This document shows, in pieces, positions 33,000 to 43,800 of a stretch of DNA of 64,000 nt. The translations under genes and the position numbers were made by a program. Positions within the stretch are counted from its first letter, which is position 1. Every line of letters starts with the position of its first letter. Source of the stretch: Artemia franciscana (Eukaryota > Arthropoda > Branchiopoda > Anostraca > Artemiidae). The notes below the pieces were generated by a model. The model saw nothing but the letters and a program-made list of their open reading frames with translations, made no database searches and had not been told where the DNA came from. The stretch lies in contig NW_027062649.1 of NCBI RefSeq assembly GCF_032884065.1, positions 1,657,355-1,721,354 on the forward strand. Direction: 5' to 3'.

Positions 33000-35870
33000 A
33001 ATAGTAGGACAGTTTATTCTCTTGTCATTGATCTAAAAAGCCAGTTTGCACGTGATACTGTTTGTTTGTTTGTTTTATGAGCCCCCTCCTTTTCTAACAC
33101 ATCTTTTCTGTGATTTGCTTGATCAGCTTTCTGATGTGAGGACTTTCTCTAAGAAACAGATTTGTGTTTTGGGAAATTTTAATTGTAATATGTTAAATGT
33201 TCGATTAAGTGATGAATGTGATCATCTTTTTTATGTATTTTCTTCTTCTGGGCTACTTCCTTCAGTTTTTTTTTCCTTCTCGTGTTGACCCTACAAGAAA
33301 TTCTGTCTCTTTAATAGATAACATTTTCATTTCTCATTCTCCTAATTTGAAGTTCACTTCTGGTCTTGTTTTCACTGATCTTTCTGATCACTTCTTATTT
33401 ATCTATCACTTCTAATTTATCTATCACTATTTGTGCCTAAAACATATATTACTGTGAATAAGAAAGGTGAGTCTTCTTTTAGAACTTTTACAGATAAAGA
33501 AATTTCTAACTTAATACACAGTTTTTGGAGTAATGATTGGTATAGTATTCTTGAAGCTAATGATGTTGTTGTGCAACTAGATTATTTTTGTGTCTTATGA
33601 GAACTCCGTTGGATAAGCATTTTCCTCTTAGAAAGAGGTCAAGGATTTCTACACCCAGATACCGATGGATGTTTAGAAGTCTGATCAAAGCAACAATTAT
33701 GAAGGCGTCTTTGTTCAAGGCTACATGTAAAAGTAAGATACAGGACGATCTTTTGAAGTATAAACATTAATAAAATGTGCTCACTTCTTCAGTTCGTGCA
33801 GCAAAAAAAGCTATATTTTTCGCGTCAAATAAATGAGTGTAAGGGTAATTAGCCCAAGGTTTGGACTGGAATTAATGAAGCTCTTTCCCGCAAGAAACTC
33901 AAAAAATCTTCCCGATGTCTTCATAGGAAAGCTGATGGATTTATTGTGGACAAAAAAACCTTAGCGAGTGCCTCCAATTCGTATTTCACGACACTTCCTT
34001 CAGTTCTCATTCCAACCCAGAGTAGAGTACGTTGTTTTCTCTCGGCAGAAGTCTTTGTTCCTCTCCCCATGTAGTGCTACTACGATTTCTAGTATTGTTT
34101 CTCAATTTCCAAGCAGTCGTTCAGTTGATAGTTTTTGTTTGAGCAATAATGTCCTTAAAAAATTAGTCAGTTTGTTTCTAACCCCATCTCACACATAACT
34201 AACCTCTCTCTTTCTTCTGGTGTTTTTCCTCATTTATTTAAAGTTGCTACTGTTGTACCTTTGCATAAAAAAGGTGACTCATCTCCAATTTCAAACTACA
34301 GACCTATTTCTCTTCTTCCCGTCATCTCTAAGGTTGTTGAAAAAATAGTGTATCGTAGACTCACTTCATTTGTATTTAGTACTAATACGATTGCTGGAAA
34401 TTCTCTCATAACTAACTATCTCATAACTAACCTTCTTGACTTTTCAAAGACCTTTGATATGGTTGACTTCAATGTTCTTCTGTCTAAACTATCTTTATTT
34501 GGAGTGCATGGAGTCCCACTAGAATGGTTAAGGTCTTATCTGTCAGGGAGATCTCAGTATGTTTCGATTAATGGTACTTCTTCCTCTATTTTGCCTATAT
34601 TGAAAGATGTCCTACCGAGCTCTGTGCTTGGATCACTTTTGTCTAATTTACATTAATGATCTTGTTGATTGTCTTCATCCCCATGTTCACCCTGTTCCTT
34701 TTGCTGATGACAACAACTTTTCATTCCTGCAGTAGACCTACCATCTGCCGCTTCCATAGCTCAAGGTCTTCTTGATAAAGTAAAGGATTGGTGCTTGTCA
34801 AATAGTATGGCTCTTAACAGTCGGAAGAGTACCATTATCAATTTCAGGACCCCTTACCGTATGGGAGACGTACAGGAGCGAGCCACCTGGACTTATGGGA
34901 ACGATATTTATTATGGGAGTGAAATTTGTTGGTGTGTATCTTGACTGTTTTCTTTCTTTTAAACCTCATATAACTCACACCCATTCCCTCATCCTCCGCC
35001 AATCTTCAATACTGCACCGGGTTAACTCATTTATTCCTCCTGATGCTATGGTTTCTCTTTATTACGCTTTTATTTATCCTTACCTCTCTTATTGTTGCCC
35101 TGTCTGGGGTGATACTAATAAACCTCTTCTTTGCTCACTTCAAAGAGCCCAGAATAGGGCAGTGAAGGCCGCTTTTCTTTTCCCTCAGCTTTACCCTTCC
35201 TCTGATCTTTATAATCATACTGGAATAGCTCCACTGGATTGTATTGTATGTAAAAGTGATCTTTATTTAGCGCACACTGCTTTTCTAGGTACACTTCCAC
35301 CGTCTCTGCAGCAGTTTTTCTTAGGGTAGGTACTCTTCTTCCTTACGAAGTTCTTCTCGCTGAATTATTTTACCCAAACGATCATCAACAGTAGCTCAGA
35401 AGTCCCCTGTTTATCAATCAGTTTTATTGTGGAACTCCATCCCTCCTGATGCACCTCTATTTCTCTCTGTAAAGACAGTTTCTCGTCAGGTATTTCCAGT
35501 TTAATGTAGTTTTTTTATCAATACTATTATTATTACTTGACCCTAATTAATATTTCTCTCTTCTCTTTATTTGATATATTTTTCAGATTCTAAATGTTTT
35601 TGGATTCCATCCTAATTTATTATCTCTTTTCTGAATTTGAATTATTTTTCAGTTATATGTTTAATTTTCCATCTATATCTCCTATTTAATAAATGTCCTT
35701 GTCTTGTTTAACTTTTTTTATTGTATTTGATTTATCAGTGTTTTATTTTTGTTTTATTTGCCCATTACAAGATAAGCTTCTTGGGCTTCGCATTTACTTC
35801 ACGTTTTGTAATTGTTGTTTTTTTTGTATTAATATATTGATTGATTAATTAATTAGAATTAGAAGCTTTT
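33000..35870 (+). pseudogene. Dead CR1/L2/jockey-like LINE (endonuclease end, RT, C-terminus)
   Basis: The endonuclease remnant (33046-33415) reads CVLGNFNCNML, where GDFN would be expected, so a catalytic Asp is changed to Asn. It then reads SLIDNIFISHSPNLKFTSGL and TDLSDHF across a frame change. A linker follows (LDKHFPLRKRSR; RYRWMFRSLIKA). The RT reads LHKKGDSSPISNYRPISLLP and LLDFSKTFDMVDFN, GVHGVPLEWLRSYLSGRSQY. The usual segment between the two (normally QFGFR...) is deleted near 34390. IYINDLVD and an intact FADD (34700-34711) lie in another frame. The C-terminus (34895-35329) has VKFVGVYLDCFLSFKPHI and YPYLSYCCPVWG. An AT-rich 3' UTR runs to about 35870. Several frameshifts and the deletion make it inactive. 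Confidence 0.85.
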
Positions 35871-35879
35871 TTAAAAGTA

Positions 35880-36010
35880 CCAAGAAAAATTAGCGTAAAC
35901 AGAGAGGTGCTAAGGAGGGGGACTCCCTCTTATATACGGAACATAATCTTTTTGTTTTGAGTTTTAATGTTGCTCCTTACTTTAAGTAGAACAAATTCGT
36001 TTTTTTATTT
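35880..36010 (-). repeat. F1 palindrome half-arm
   Basis: Contains GCGTAAACAGAGAGG, GGAGGGGGACTCCC and GTTGCTCCTTACTTTAAG, matching a right arm of the F1 palindrome. Confidence 0.55.
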
Positions 36011-36029
36011 AATAAAGTGTAATAAAAGA

Positions 36030-36800
36030 ATGCGAGGCCTAAGTGAGAAATTTAGTAGATTAGTTATTAAAGGTGATTTGGGAATTTAACCATTAAGAAG
36101 TATGAGGCTAGTAAAAAGCAACAGGTAAGAGGGGTAAGTTTGGAGAGGCATAGGTTAGTGAGGGAAGCATTGGCAGAGTCTCTGCTGGACGGAACAAGGT
36201 ATTCGTGGATGAAACAGATTGAGGCATTTTTGGATTCGTGGGAAATGTCCAGTGAATGGAATGGGGTTTATGGCAGGGATAAGGAAGTTGGAGAGGTTTC
36301 TAAATAGGTATATTGGATTTCAGTTGATCAGAAAATTCAGAAATAGGGGTGTCATATTAAAACGTTTGACTCTCTTAGTTTGTGTTCTAGGGCAAAAGAG
36401 ACATGGAGAGAAAAGATGTATTTTAGAGCTGGGCTATTTCGGAATGATATTGAGTGGGTAATCTATGTAGAGATAATTATATACTACTCGTTGGAAGAAG
36501 AAGAAGATATTTGGGAAGGCTTTGAATTACAAGTTGTCCTTATTGTTGCCCAATATGTGGAAAGGGGGAGGAAAACTTGTTGCATTTTCTGGGGAAGTAT
36601 GAAAGTTTTAGGGAATTGAGAAAGGAGATTTTTGGAGTGGATGGAGGAAGAGCCTTGAGTGTGAAAAATTTCTGGGAAATGTTTTTTTTACTTTAATTAT
36701 TTATGATTTTTAGCTTCTCTGTTTGCTTTTATTCTCTTTGCTGCACTTAGTTTCCTTGTGTGTCTTTGGTTTGCTTCAGTGCTGAAGACACCTTGTTTGA
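36030..36800 (+). pseudogene. LINE 3' fragment with C-terminal zinc-knuckle remnant
   Basis: A frame at about 36540-36695 reads CCPICGKGEENLLHFLGKYE then SFRELRKEIFGV and ends in a stop. The pattern Cys-x2-Cys-x8-His is the C-terminal zinc knuckle common in non-LTR elements, with the last Cys replaced. Upstream frames (36219-36461, 36380-36619) carry pieces in shifted frames (SRAKETWREKMYFRAG). The tail after 36700 is a T-rich UTR. It belongs to a different family from the elements at 17.6 and 33 kb. Confidence 0.6.
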
Positions 36801-36807
36801 TATTTCA

Positions 36808-36990
36808 GTAAGGCCCCGCTTTTTACGCTAAAATTTTTATTGTTTTAAAAGTAGAGTTGTGAGAAAGAGTCAAACTTTAGCGTAAAGAGCGGGGTGTTGA
36901 GGAGGAAGCAACCCCTTTCATATACGCAATAATTTCTATTAGTTTTAAGTTTTAATGTCGCTCCTTACTTTCAGTTTTTTAAAAAAATAG
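36808..36990. repeat. F1 palindromic module, left arm clipped
   Basis: The inner left arm (CCCCGCTTTTTACGCTAAA) pairs with a full right arm (TTTAGCGTAAAGAGCGGGG to GTCGCTCCTTACTTTCAG). Confidence 0.65.
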
Positions 36991-37123
36991 TTTTTTTATT
37001 TAACGTGCTTCAAAAAACGAGCTTCAGCACTGAATTGACCAATTCAAGTAATTTCTTCATTGTGTTCCCCTGTTTGAAATTCTGCACGATAACGTAAATA
37101 AATGCTACCAATATATGACTTAC

Positions 37124-37285
37124 ATTAATTTCGTCATCGGGTGAAGCTATCGTAGAACAGTGGAAAGGTTCCTCTTTCAATACAGCATGCTGATCTAACA
37201 TTTTTCTCTGATCAAAATCAGCTCCATCCTTTTCAAGGAAATCGCCATCTGTTGCCAATTTCGTTTTTCTTTTCTTCGATTCGTG
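37124..37285 (-). CDS. Possible exon of an unknown gene
   Basis: On the minus strand a frame open from about 37285 encodes a charged, coding-like stretch including LATDGDFLEKDGADFDQRKM and EEPFHCSTIASPDDEIN. It runs directly into a consensus donor (AAT then GTAAGT, donor at 37123-37118). No repeat from elsewhere in the window overlaps it. The 5' boundary is not settled: a TTTATCTCGTTCAG acceptor lies near 37317, but an in-frame TGA intervenes before the coding-like part. I recognise no family and found no partner exon. It could be one exon of a gene mostly outside this view, a decayed exon, or chance. Confidence 0.3.
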
Positions 37286-39089
37286 GAATCAACACCAAAA
37301 CGGAGATAATCAGCATAGACTGAACGAGATAAATGATAACTATGAGGGTATATTTTAATTAAATATTTAATATACAGAAGTGGTTAGCAAGGTATTTAAT
37401 AGAATGCGTTCTGGGCCGCCTGCTTTCCATAATTCTCTGTTGTATTTTCCGTAATTGTGTTACTAAAATATTATATTTCATCATATTTTTGTACGTTTCA
37501 TTATGATTAACCTAATTTCACTTCTTTAGTATGGTCACTACAGCACGGAAGCATACCAGTTCTTGTTTTTTATCAGAAACAAACCGTATTTGTCCCCCAA
37601 TGAAGTGAAATTAGCCAAGGCAAATTTGTCTATGGGGTATGTGGAAACATTAGGAAGCTTTAAATTTCTCACGGATGAAAATTAAATCTAGCAAAGCAGA
37701 GAATGTTAATATTTTCCATATATAGCTTCACCAAAAAGAAAGAAAATAACAATTTTTGTCTGTTGATCTCTGAATGATGAAAAACCTGAGAGACATGGCT
37801 GATTAGAGTAAAGCCAAGACAAAGCCAAGAGAGACAAAGGTGGCATATGTTTTTTGACAATTGGATAAAAATTATCAATTTCCCTTGTAGATAGATATAA
37901 AACCAAAACCATGCGAGGAGGTTCCAAAACCTATCAAGCTACTGACACTTCTTACTCATAGGAAGTCAATTTCTTACGACCCATCAGAAAGTCTAAGGGC
38001 TTGCACATATAATAAAAAGAAAACAAAATAAAAAATTAAAAACTTTATTTCTAAAATATATTCCATCACAGTCACCTATAACAAACCACCAGATAGTTAA
38101 AACAAAATAAAGCAACACAGAAATAATGGAATGCCAACTTTTTTTAAATAGATTAATTTTTCAATAAACTTGAATTAATAACAAGACATTCAGGCAGAGG
38201 TGAGCAGCTTCGACGATAGAATCAGTATTTCAATGAAATGCAAACAGATCATTTTTTTTTTTATGAATGCCAATCACAGCTAAATTTGGCAAAAAAGATA
38301 TTAAGACGGAAGGTTCGAGCGACAAAGAACTCAATGCATTAAAGTACCAAGGACAATAAAAATGGAGTCTGATTTTTTGAACTGGCTAAGGGGAAATTTA
38401 CACAACCGTATACATCTTGGAAAATTAGTAAAAATCGGAAGTTTCATTTTCATTGAAAAACACTTTACTGAGACGTTAAACAGTTTTTGGTAGTAGTGGT
38501 CGTCAAATTGAAAAAAAAAGAAATGTAGGTAAATAATCAGAAAAAAAAACAAGCTAAAAAAATACGACACAAAACAGTTTAAGAAGGTTGAGCTTACTTT
38601 TGAAGCTCTAGGTATCTTTGGGCGAAGTTTGAATTAGTTTTTTTTTTTCAACGGTTCAACTTGGCAGCATGATAAAAAAAAATAGGACCTCAAAAACATC
38701 TATTTTGAAAACATAGTATATAAATCACAGTTTTCAGGTATGAACAAGCCTAATACGGTTTCTGGGGGAGCAAGGGGGAGGGGGTGTTTTATTTTGATAT
38801 CCTTGGTACTTAGACTGTCAAAACATTTTAAATTTGATACGACTAATACAACTGTTGCAAATCTATCAGTACTCATAACAAATTAAATGAAGCTTCCAAA
38901 AAAGGGAGAACTTTAAAAAAAAAACAGGAGAAGAACCACAAAAATTAGAAAGAGGCTAGCAGAGGCCGAAGCCTCAAAATACGACTTCAGCTTCTTCTAG
39001 AATCACACCAATTCTTTAATGAGAGGTTTTCCAAAAAATCTAATAGAGAAGCTTAGGAACAATTAAAAATGAAACAAGTAAATAACGCA
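37286..39089. other. Intergenic stretch downstream of the p24 gene
   Basis: AT-rich and free of the F1 family. A minus frame at 37706-37927 (contains STREIDNFYPIVKKHMPPLS) has no recognised domain. An A-rich tract lies near 38010-38050. Confidence 0.35.
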
Positions 39090-39095
39090 TTTATT
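39090..39095 (-). terminator. Candidate polyadenylation signal of the p24 gene
   Basis: The first AATAAA on the minus strand after the stop codon, about 400 nt downstream. I saw no canonical hexamer nearer. Use of this site is inferred. Confidence 0.35.
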
Positions 39096-39312
39096 TAAAC
39101 TGTAAATATTTGATACTATCCTTGAAACTACGATTCGGGAAACTTATTTTGAAAGGCAAACAATTACATAAAAAAGACGAATATTGACTCAACTCAATTT
39201 TGAAATGGACAAAAAACAATACTTCTTCCAAAAAAGGCATAAATCATGTTTATACTTAACAAAGATAAGGCTTAATATAAAGTATATTCATATCTAAGTT
39301 ATGCAATAATCT

Positions 39313-39375
39313 TCTAATTGTATTAGACTAATACAATTAATTATATTTAAGACTAATTGTATTAGTCTTAAATTA
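39313..39375. repeat. Two adjacent perfect hairpins in the p24 3' region
   Basis: TAATTGTATTAG, one base, then its complement; 20 bases on, AAGACTAAT-TGT-ATTAGTCTT. They lie within the predicted 3' UTR, about 120-180 nt after the stop. Confidence 0.7.
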
Positions 39376-39493
39376 AGATATTTGGATTTAAATATGCAAA
39401 GTTAAAAGAGGAAATAACCATAGTCAGGTCATGGAGATTTTTGCTCCATTCATTAAAAATACTTCTTGTCTTTAAATTATGCTTCAAAATCAA

Positions 39494-39724
39494 CTATCGG
39501 AACATACTTTTTCCGGTAATATTTTTTGTATCGAAAAGTTTGCGAACAAAATAAACTTGCAGCGTAGCTGATGCCACAATGGCCACGCATTGGGCAATTG
39601 ACCACATTTGAACGTATCCATTGTTGTCACGCAAAAGATTGAAATCTCTAGCTTCGCCACTTCGCCTATTCTGGGTAAACTGAAACATCTCCTGAATTCT
39701 TTTGTCAACATGCGACAAAGTTTC
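39494..39724 (-). CDS. p24 gene exon 4 (coiled-coil end, membrane span, tail, stop)
   Basis: The acceptor CCATTCCAG precedes GAAACTTTG. The exon encodes residues 217-292, from ETLSHVDKRIQEMF through the membrane span (IAQCVAIVASATLQVYFV) to KSMFR, with stop TAG at 39496-39494. The match to the p24 C-terminal signature (ARD-NLL-DNN-VQ-WS) is direct. Confidence 0.92.
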   Translation of the reverse strand, partial: ETLSHVDKRIQEMFQFTQNRRSGEARDFNLLRDNNGYVQMWSIAQCVAIVASATLQVYFVRKLFDTKNITGKSMFR

Positions 39725-40107
39725 CTGGAATGGAGACAATTAGCCAAGATTAGTAAATAAAGAAAAAAAGGAATAAAACAAATTATAATAAATTAAAATC
39801 AAAGCATTAACACATAGTTACTTATTCCAGTGGAAACAAACGCACAAGTGTCACATATTATTGCTAGAATTTTTCTACTTAGCCCCGCATAATAATATTA
39901 TACGATCCCCCCTCCCCCAGCCCAATAGGATTAAAATTGACACGTCCTTCCATATAAAATAAAATATTTTTCAATTTGTGACACGAAGATATAAATGGCA
40001 ATACAGAGGTTCTATTTTTTCAAAGACAGCATGGAAAAAGTAAGACTTCAGAATGTGAACAAACAAAATCAATGTTACTCGACAAAATTAAATTAAAAGA
40101 ATTTTAA

Positions 40108-40161
<54 letters not shown>

Positions 40162-40741
40162 GGCAATTTTCAAACTTTTGAAATTCCAAAGAAACAACCT
40201 TTTATTGTTTTTATTGATGACACTGTAGCAATATGGGCTTTTTAAATAAGTACAAAAATGTATAATCTAGTGGAAATCAAGCATAGGCAAGTTGAAGAAA
40301 AGAGAAAATTTAATTTTCAGGATTGTGCGACATGCAGATATGCGCTTATACTGCCACTTAGCTTCGCAGACGGCGGTGTAAGCGATATTGGCCCGCCTGT
40401 ACTCTGCTTGGAACTGAATATCCCCAGGAACCGAGAACCTACACTAACTCCACGAGAAGCATGTTATGCAGTATGGCCATTTGGAATGAAAACTCTATCA
40501 TCTCTTCTCACTCTGTCAAATGACATCCATCCTCATGGGACGTCTTGAGGCCACTCCTTCCGAATCTGATAAACTAGAGTTCGATATGCTCTAAGACTAC
40601 ATCATGTCAATAACAATAAACAACCGAAAGAAAATGCGTCAACCTTGACAGTCCAAAACGTACCAAATCCAAGATAGCCAATAGCTTGGATTTATAAGTT
40701 AGGTCCTGAGATCACAGTCAATTTGACTATTAACACTAATA

Positions 40742-40805
<64 letters not shown>

Positions 40806-43800
40806 TACTACTACTACTACTAATAACTCACTGCAGCACCAAGCCGCCTGAGGCCAACACAGCTACGCACGCTCCTCCTCCAACCTAATCTATTTAAAGT
40901 CTTAACTTCGGCTTTACTTTCCTGAAAGTAAAATCTCCTTCTGTAAACTCTATTACTAAATCCTTATAAAGCTTTTTTTATTTAACGAACCTTTAACTAA
41001 TTTTTCGGCTTAAAATACTAACTTTAATTGCAAATCCATGCTCATTCACTCCAAGGTTGATAGGCTTGCAAAATTTTAGGGTTGTATTTTTCAAAAAAAA
41101 AATTAATTTTTGAGCTTTAATAAACTAAAATAACAGCCATATTTATACTGTTAGCCTTTAATTTGAGGTTTTTACGCAAATTTAATATATTTTTGCAATG
41201 AATTATTTATATTAATGACTAGTAGGAAAACCTTCTGTTGAAAAGTTAACATTTTCTGTCATAAGCAAAGCCAACAATAGGACCACGATACGATGTTTGC
41301 TAGCAAAAACGCCGTAATTGCCCCCCCCCCCCTCAGATGATGTTTGATGCAAATATAACCATACAGAAACAAGTTGAAATTGTAAAGTTGTTAAAATTGT
41401 CGAACTGTATTCAAGCCCTAGAACTTTTCCAGAGAGACTGCATATAGATTGTTTTGGGTACCCTGCTGACTGACCGTATCTCAAACAGTAGGCTGAGCAA
41501 AAAGTGCGGTTCAATCCCATTTTTTAGAGCTATAATGAGAGAAAGATTGAGATAGCTAGGGCACGTTCTGCGGATGAAGGATGAAAGATTGCCAAAGATT
41601 GTCCTTGTTGGCCAACCGTCTAAGGCTCAACGAAACGCAGGTTGCGTTTGGGGTGGGAGGAAGTCGTCAGGAAAGATTTAAGGGAAATGAAAACTTCCTG
41701 GGAGGGTATAAAGAAGGAGGCTTTGAATAGATCGGGATGGAAGAAGAGTGTACGCAGCTGTGTTGGAATCGAGGGGCTTGGTATTGCATTGAGTTGTTAG
41801 CAGTAGTAGTTCTTCAGTGGCAGTCTTGAAGCTCCAGAAAAGGTAACATCCAGAAAACGCACTAAAACGTAGCTATCAGTACAACACCTCAATCCCTCAC
41901 TTCACCCTATCGGGAAGACATTTGGACAGCTGCACTGAGGGGGGTAAATAGCGACTCTTCTTGGATGCCCTAAGCACTTCAGAAGACACAGAAAGATCTA
42001 AGTACTAAATTAAGTTTCCCACCATAGTCTTTTCTTTCAGGCTTCACAGTTTTCTACAGCTTTTTCCTCTCTTTGTAGTTTTCAAATTATTCTTCAATTA
42101 ACATTTTCATGCTCCCTACTTTTACAGGCAATGGAGCCTTCCAGACAAAATACGAATTAAGCATAGTTTAGATAACAGTATCTCCAAAACCGAGGGTTAT
42201 TTTGTTAAATATGCTGGATGGATTTGATAGTGCGATAGCTTAATAATATGCATCTTACCTCTAAATTAAAACAAAGTGAAAGACATTTAAGAAGCCCCCT
42301 TCAAAGCTTTCAACTCTTTAGTTATGAGAAGCTGAAAGCATCATTTTGGAACTTTTAAAACAGGTATGGAACTTATCAAGGTCTTTCATGACAACCAGTT
42401 AACATAAAGAGGAAATGATACCTGAACACTTCAATACACACCTATAATACAAAAATGGCTTGATCAGTAAAAAATATGGCTCGATCAGTCAAAAACATTT
42501 TTCAAAATCCTACAGAATTCATCCAAAAAGTGACAAAGAGAGGACACACACCACATGTATCGAAACAAACCGCCCAGTGCCATTTTCTAATCAGTAGTAC
42601 AAGTTTCGCTTTTCACTACCTGTTCCTCACAATTTTGACATTTTCACAGAAAAAGATAATGACATTAAAAAGATTTGCCAAACAGTAGTAATCACTGCTA
42701 TAAATCCTCATATATCTTAATAACTGTTCAGGCTGCTCAAAAATATTATAGATACGAACTACTTAACTACTACTCTTTCTTTTATTTGCCTCTTCCTCAG
42801 TGGTAACTAAGGAACGGAGTGAGAAAAACGTTGACTTACTCTGTCTTACTTACCTCGATGCATGCAATAATGGCTAAAACAAGAACCTTTTTTCCATTCT
42901 GGCTTCATTTATCACCTGGTATTTTGGCTTTAATCTAAGAAAGTTCTAGTTCTAAGAAAGCCTAATTCGTTCCATATTATTTCTATTCTCTAATTTGATG
43001 GCTTTGATGCTATAGAGGAGTAAGCTGGTATAATTCTAGGCGGAGAGAGAAGGGGTAAGATCAACTTTTCTAGGAAAACAAAAACACATAACGATATTGT
43101 TGTTCAATGACATAGAAGGCAGCAACACCGAAAAACGAAAACAGCACAAGCAGACAAAACAGCGTTATTGCAGAGTATAATTGTTTTGGGACAATTCATT
43201 TGCGTAAAGTCAATATAAGCAAGTCGTTCTCCTTTTCTAATCCATTTTATCTGTAATTTTATCCTTAAATATCTTACATTGCAGGTAGTGTGAGGTATCT
43301 ATTTTTGATACTCAGAAGTATTTAGAGAATACTTAAAGAGGGAAGGAAGGCTCTCTTTAGTAGATGCAATAATACTTATATTTTTAAAAATATAAGAACG
43401 TATACACTTCTGCAGGAAATAAAGGTTGTCAAACTTATGTTTCCTAGCCAATAATACCCCCTTAGTAAAGTCATCTTAGATATTGGACGTATACAACGAT
43501 TATCAATATTGAATACAAAGAAGTCGAGAAAACAAAATCTAAGAAAAATTATATTGATGATCACATAGTTCTATTTTCGTTTGACAGAAGGAAACCTTGA
43601 ATATTCACTCTTGTAAAAGAAACTTACTCTTGTAAAGGAAATCTAAGAGAAAAATGACCTGTGCCAAGCCCATCCCCTCTATTTATCAATGTTTTGTTCT
43701 TTTTCTTCTTCCTTTGTACATGCTAAAATTATTTGCTTTCAACCTCAAATTAGCCATAAAAGAAAGATGGTTGAAAAGTGATTTTATTGTCAAAGTAATA

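Noticed and set aside
39725..39747. Extension of p24 exon 4 upstream as an unspliced start
   Set aside because: Upstream of 39724 is a clear acceptor (CATTCCAG). The frame before it has no p24 similarity, whereas exon 3 joins in phase.
40258..40548. 97-codon ATG frame in p24 intron 3
   Set aside because: No recognised domain and no splice evidence. The less AT-rich patch is noted as a feature, but a gene is not supported.
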